A DNA stretch of 6,789 nucleotides, from assembly GCA_030830425.1 (NCBI GenBank), contig JAURND010000126.1, positions 1 to 6,789 of the forward strand. The letters run 5' to 3'. The notes below the pieces were generated by a model. That model was not told where the DNA came from. It searched no databases and saw only the letters and a list, made by a program, of their open reading frames with translations. The stretch comes from Gammaproteobacteria bacterium (GTDB lineage Bacteria; Pseudomonadota; Gammaproteobacteria; JAURND01). Positions 5,255 to 6,789 of the stretch are shown here, piece by piece. The position numbers and the translations under genes are program-made. The first letter of the stretch is position 1. The number at the start of each line of letters is the position of its first letter.

Positions 5255-6448
5255 TCAGGTATTTATGGGGAGCACGGCGTTAATGTGAGTCATTAACTTG
5301 GACAAAGATGCTTCAATACTTAGCGTTGTTGTATCTACTAAAATGGCATCGCCTGCAGATCTTAAGGGCGCTGTATCCCGCTCTTGGTCTCTTTTATCGC
5401 GCTCTGCTAAATTCTGTAAAATCCCCGAGAATGTAGCATAGGTTCCTTGTTTGTTCAACTGCCGTTCCCGCCTTTTTGCGCGTTCGGCTTGGTCAGCATA
5501 GAGAAAAAATTTAAGAATCGCAGAGGGGAAAATAACGGTACCCATGTCTCTACCATCGGTTACTAAACCAGGCCATTTTCTAAAGCTGCGTAGATGTTCA
5601 GTAATGGCTTGGCGGACTTTAGGGAAGACCCCGATTTTGGATGCAGCATTACTACAATCTTCTAGTCGGATAGCATCGGTCACTTCTTCATTTTCTAAAA
5701 GAATACGAGTCTTTGTATCGTTTTCTATGAATTGAAAAGGTAAAGTTTTTGCTAACGCGGCCAGCGCATTTTCATCTTCTAAATTCACTTGTGCTTTCAG
5801 TGCGGCATGAGCTAGAACGCGGAATAAGGTACCACTGTCTAAATAATGCCATCCCAGTTTCTGAGCAATTAGTTGGCTTAACGTGCCTTTGCCGGTGCCC
5901 CCAGGGCCATCTAGGGTAATGACAGGCGGCAATAAAATAGGTGCCATTTGAGTGGAGTCTGGTAATAAAATAGCATGTAGTCCCTCAAGCGCATGATAAA
6001 TCGCTTGTTCTTGAATGGCATTTCTGTCTCCTTCAAAATAAAAACAGTGCGCATGATGAGCAGCTCTGGCTGCCCAAGCGATCCAGACTGTTCCAACGGG
6101 TTTTTGTGGTTCTCCACCTTCAGGTCCAGCGATGCCAGTAATCGCAATGCTGATTTGGGCAGGTGAGTGTAAAAGTGCCCCTTGTGCCATTTCAACAGCC
6201 GTTTGTTTACTTACCGCGCCAAATTGAAGCAGTGTTTCTGTTTTTACGGCTAACAGATTTTGTTTAGCAGCATTGCTATAGGCGATCAGTCCACGTTCAA
6301 ACCAAGCTGAAGCGCCCGGCATATGAGTGATTTCATAAGCTAAGCCACCACCGGTACAGGATTCTGCAGTGACCAGCATCATGCGATTTGCGGTGAGTGC
6401 TTCACCTATTTGACTTGTTAATGCGTGAAGAGTTTGGGGGTTTGTCAT
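5255..6448 (-). CDS. cmk: Fused nicotinamide-nucleotide amidase (PncC/CinA-C) and cytidylate kinase
   Basis: A 397-residue protein with two complete enzymes in one frame. Residues about 5-163 are a PncC/CinA C-terminal domain: TAESCTGGG (27-35, with the catalytic-type Ser30), AWFERGLIAYSN with Tyr57 and Lys62 (49-62), ITGIAGPEGG (103-112), KPVGTVWIAW (116-125) and the FEGDR segment (138-142). This family deamidates NMN to nicotinate mononucleotide in NAD recycling. Residues about 168-397 are a full-length cytidylate kinase, which phosphorylates CMP and dCMP: P-loop GPGGTGKGT (181-189), LDSGTLFR (203-210), DGRDMGTVIFP (298-308), the Arg-rich lid (about 320-332) and ERDTAPLRSAGDA (356-368). Neither half lacks a key motif. 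The linker is only about five residues, and Met168 aligns with the start of stand-alone Cmk. The ATG is 17 bp after mnmG and has only a weak GAG upstream; rpsA follows, the usual cmk neighbour. Confidence 0.93.
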   Translation of the reverse strand: MTNPQTLHALTSQIGEALTANRMMLVTAESCTGGGLAYEITHMPGASAWFERGLIAYSNAAKQNLLAVKTETLLQFGAVSKQTAVEMAQGALLHSPAQISIAITGIAGPEGGEPQKPVGTVWIAWAARAAHHAHCFYFEGDRNAIQEQAIYHALEGLHAILLPDSTQMAPILLPPVITLDGPGGTGKGTLSQLIAQKLGWHYLDSGTLFRVLAHAALKAQVNLEDENALAALAKTLPFQFIENDTKTRILLENEEVTDAIRLEDCSNAASKIGVFPKVRQAITEHLRSFRKWPGLVTDGRDMGTVIFPSAILKFFLYADQAERAKRRERQLNKQGTYATFSGILQNLAERDKRDQERDTAPLRSAGDAILVDTTTLSIEASLSKLMTHINAVLPINT

Positions 6449-6465
6449 TTTTTGTAAGCTCTGAT

Positions 6466-6789
6466 CTAGATGGGAATTGCTGTCATTCGCTTTAAATGGA
6501 CTAATAAAATAGAAATAGCAGCAGGTGTCACGCCTGGAATGCGTGATGCTTGGCCGATAGTAGCCGGCTTGACTGCTTTTAATTTTTGTTGCACTTCGGC
6601 GGATAAACTTGAAATAGTGTCATAATTAAAGTGAGCAGGTAGTTTTGTATTTTCCTGTTTTTGTTGGCGTTCAATTTCTAACTGTTGTCGTTGAATATAG
6701 CCTTCGTATTTAATTTGGATTTCAACTTGTTCTGTGACTTCAGGTAATAGGGTTTCAGGTGAGGGGTTGATGCTGTCGAGTTGCCAAAA
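6466..6789 (-). CDS. mnmG: MnmG (GidA) tRNA uridine-5-carboxymethylaminomethyl modification enzyme, C-terminal part
   Basis: The last 107 codons of a gene that runs off the right edge; the frame is open from the first base. The family, with MnmE, makes the (c)mnm5 modification on the wobble uridine of certain tRNAs, using FAD, NADH and methylene-tetrahydrofolate. Only the C-terminal helical domain is present here, and the FAD-binding part is outside. Diagnostic stretches are [19 protein letters not shown] (residues 23-41 of the fragment), [17 protein letters not shown] (54-70) and the highly conserved [20 protein letters not shown] (75-94) followed by LLVHLK. It ends in TAG. The stop is 17 bp before the PncC-Cmk start, suggesting an operon; rsmG (gidB), the frequent downstream partner, is not there. 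Start and full length cannot be given. Confidence 0.96.
   Translation of the reverse strand, partial: FWQLDSINPSPETLLPEVTEQVEIQIKYEGYIQRQQLEIERQQKQENTKLPAHFNYDTISSLSAEVQQKLKAVKPATIGQASRIPGVTPAAISILLVHLKRMTAIPI

Noticed and set aside
5911..6195. 94-codon minus-strand frame within the PncC half
   Set aside because: It is an alternate frame of the fusion gene, whose own frame shows the conserved GIAGPEGG and KPVGTVW motifs over the same bases.

Overview
The window looks like a piece of chromosome from a gammaproteobacterium with an AT-leaning genome. The S1, Lnt, CorC/YbeX, LapA and Cmk proteins all resemble the enterobacterial versions in length and motifs. Host-associated or aquatic Legionellales-type bacteria are one possibility, but the sequence alone does not prove the order. 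All six genes are on the minus strand, so they are transcribed from the right end of the window to the left. I see no tRNA, rRNA, CRISPR array, transposase or prophage gene.

Layout in transcription order (right to left): the C-terminal 107 residues of MnmG, a tRNA wobble-uridine modification enzyme, run off the right edge. After a 17-bp gap comes a 397-residue protein that joins a complete PncC/CinA-C-type nicotinamide-nucleotide amidase to a complete cytidylate kinase. A 280-bp gap follows, holding a possible terminator, a nested palindrome and the leader of rpsA. Next is rpsA (ribosomal protein S1, six S1 domains), closed by a strong hairpin terminator. Then lapA (small two-helix membrane protein), a 230-bp gap, corC/ybeX (two CBS domains) and lnt (apolipoprotein N-acyltransferase). 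corC and lnt overlap by one base (TGATG). The left end, downstream of lnt, holds two near-identical 59-bp direct repeats 86 bp apart, each carrying a terminator-like hairpin.

The genes are housekeeping. MnmG and S1 serve translation, Cmk serves pyrimidine nucleotide supply, PncC salvages NMN from NAD turnover, Lnt completes lipoprotein maturation, LapA belongs to envelope regulation, and CorC/YbeX is the usual lnt partner. The arrangement is rearranged relative to the common gammaproteobacterial order: cmk-rpsA and rpsA-lapA adjacency is kept, but ihfB between rpsA and lapA, lapB after lapA, and ybeZ-ybeY before ybeX are missing from their usual places. Within this window the most distinctive item is the PncC-Cmk fusion. 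Next are the repeats downstream of lnt and the nested palindrome in front of rpsA. I did not find a convincing new multi-gene system here.
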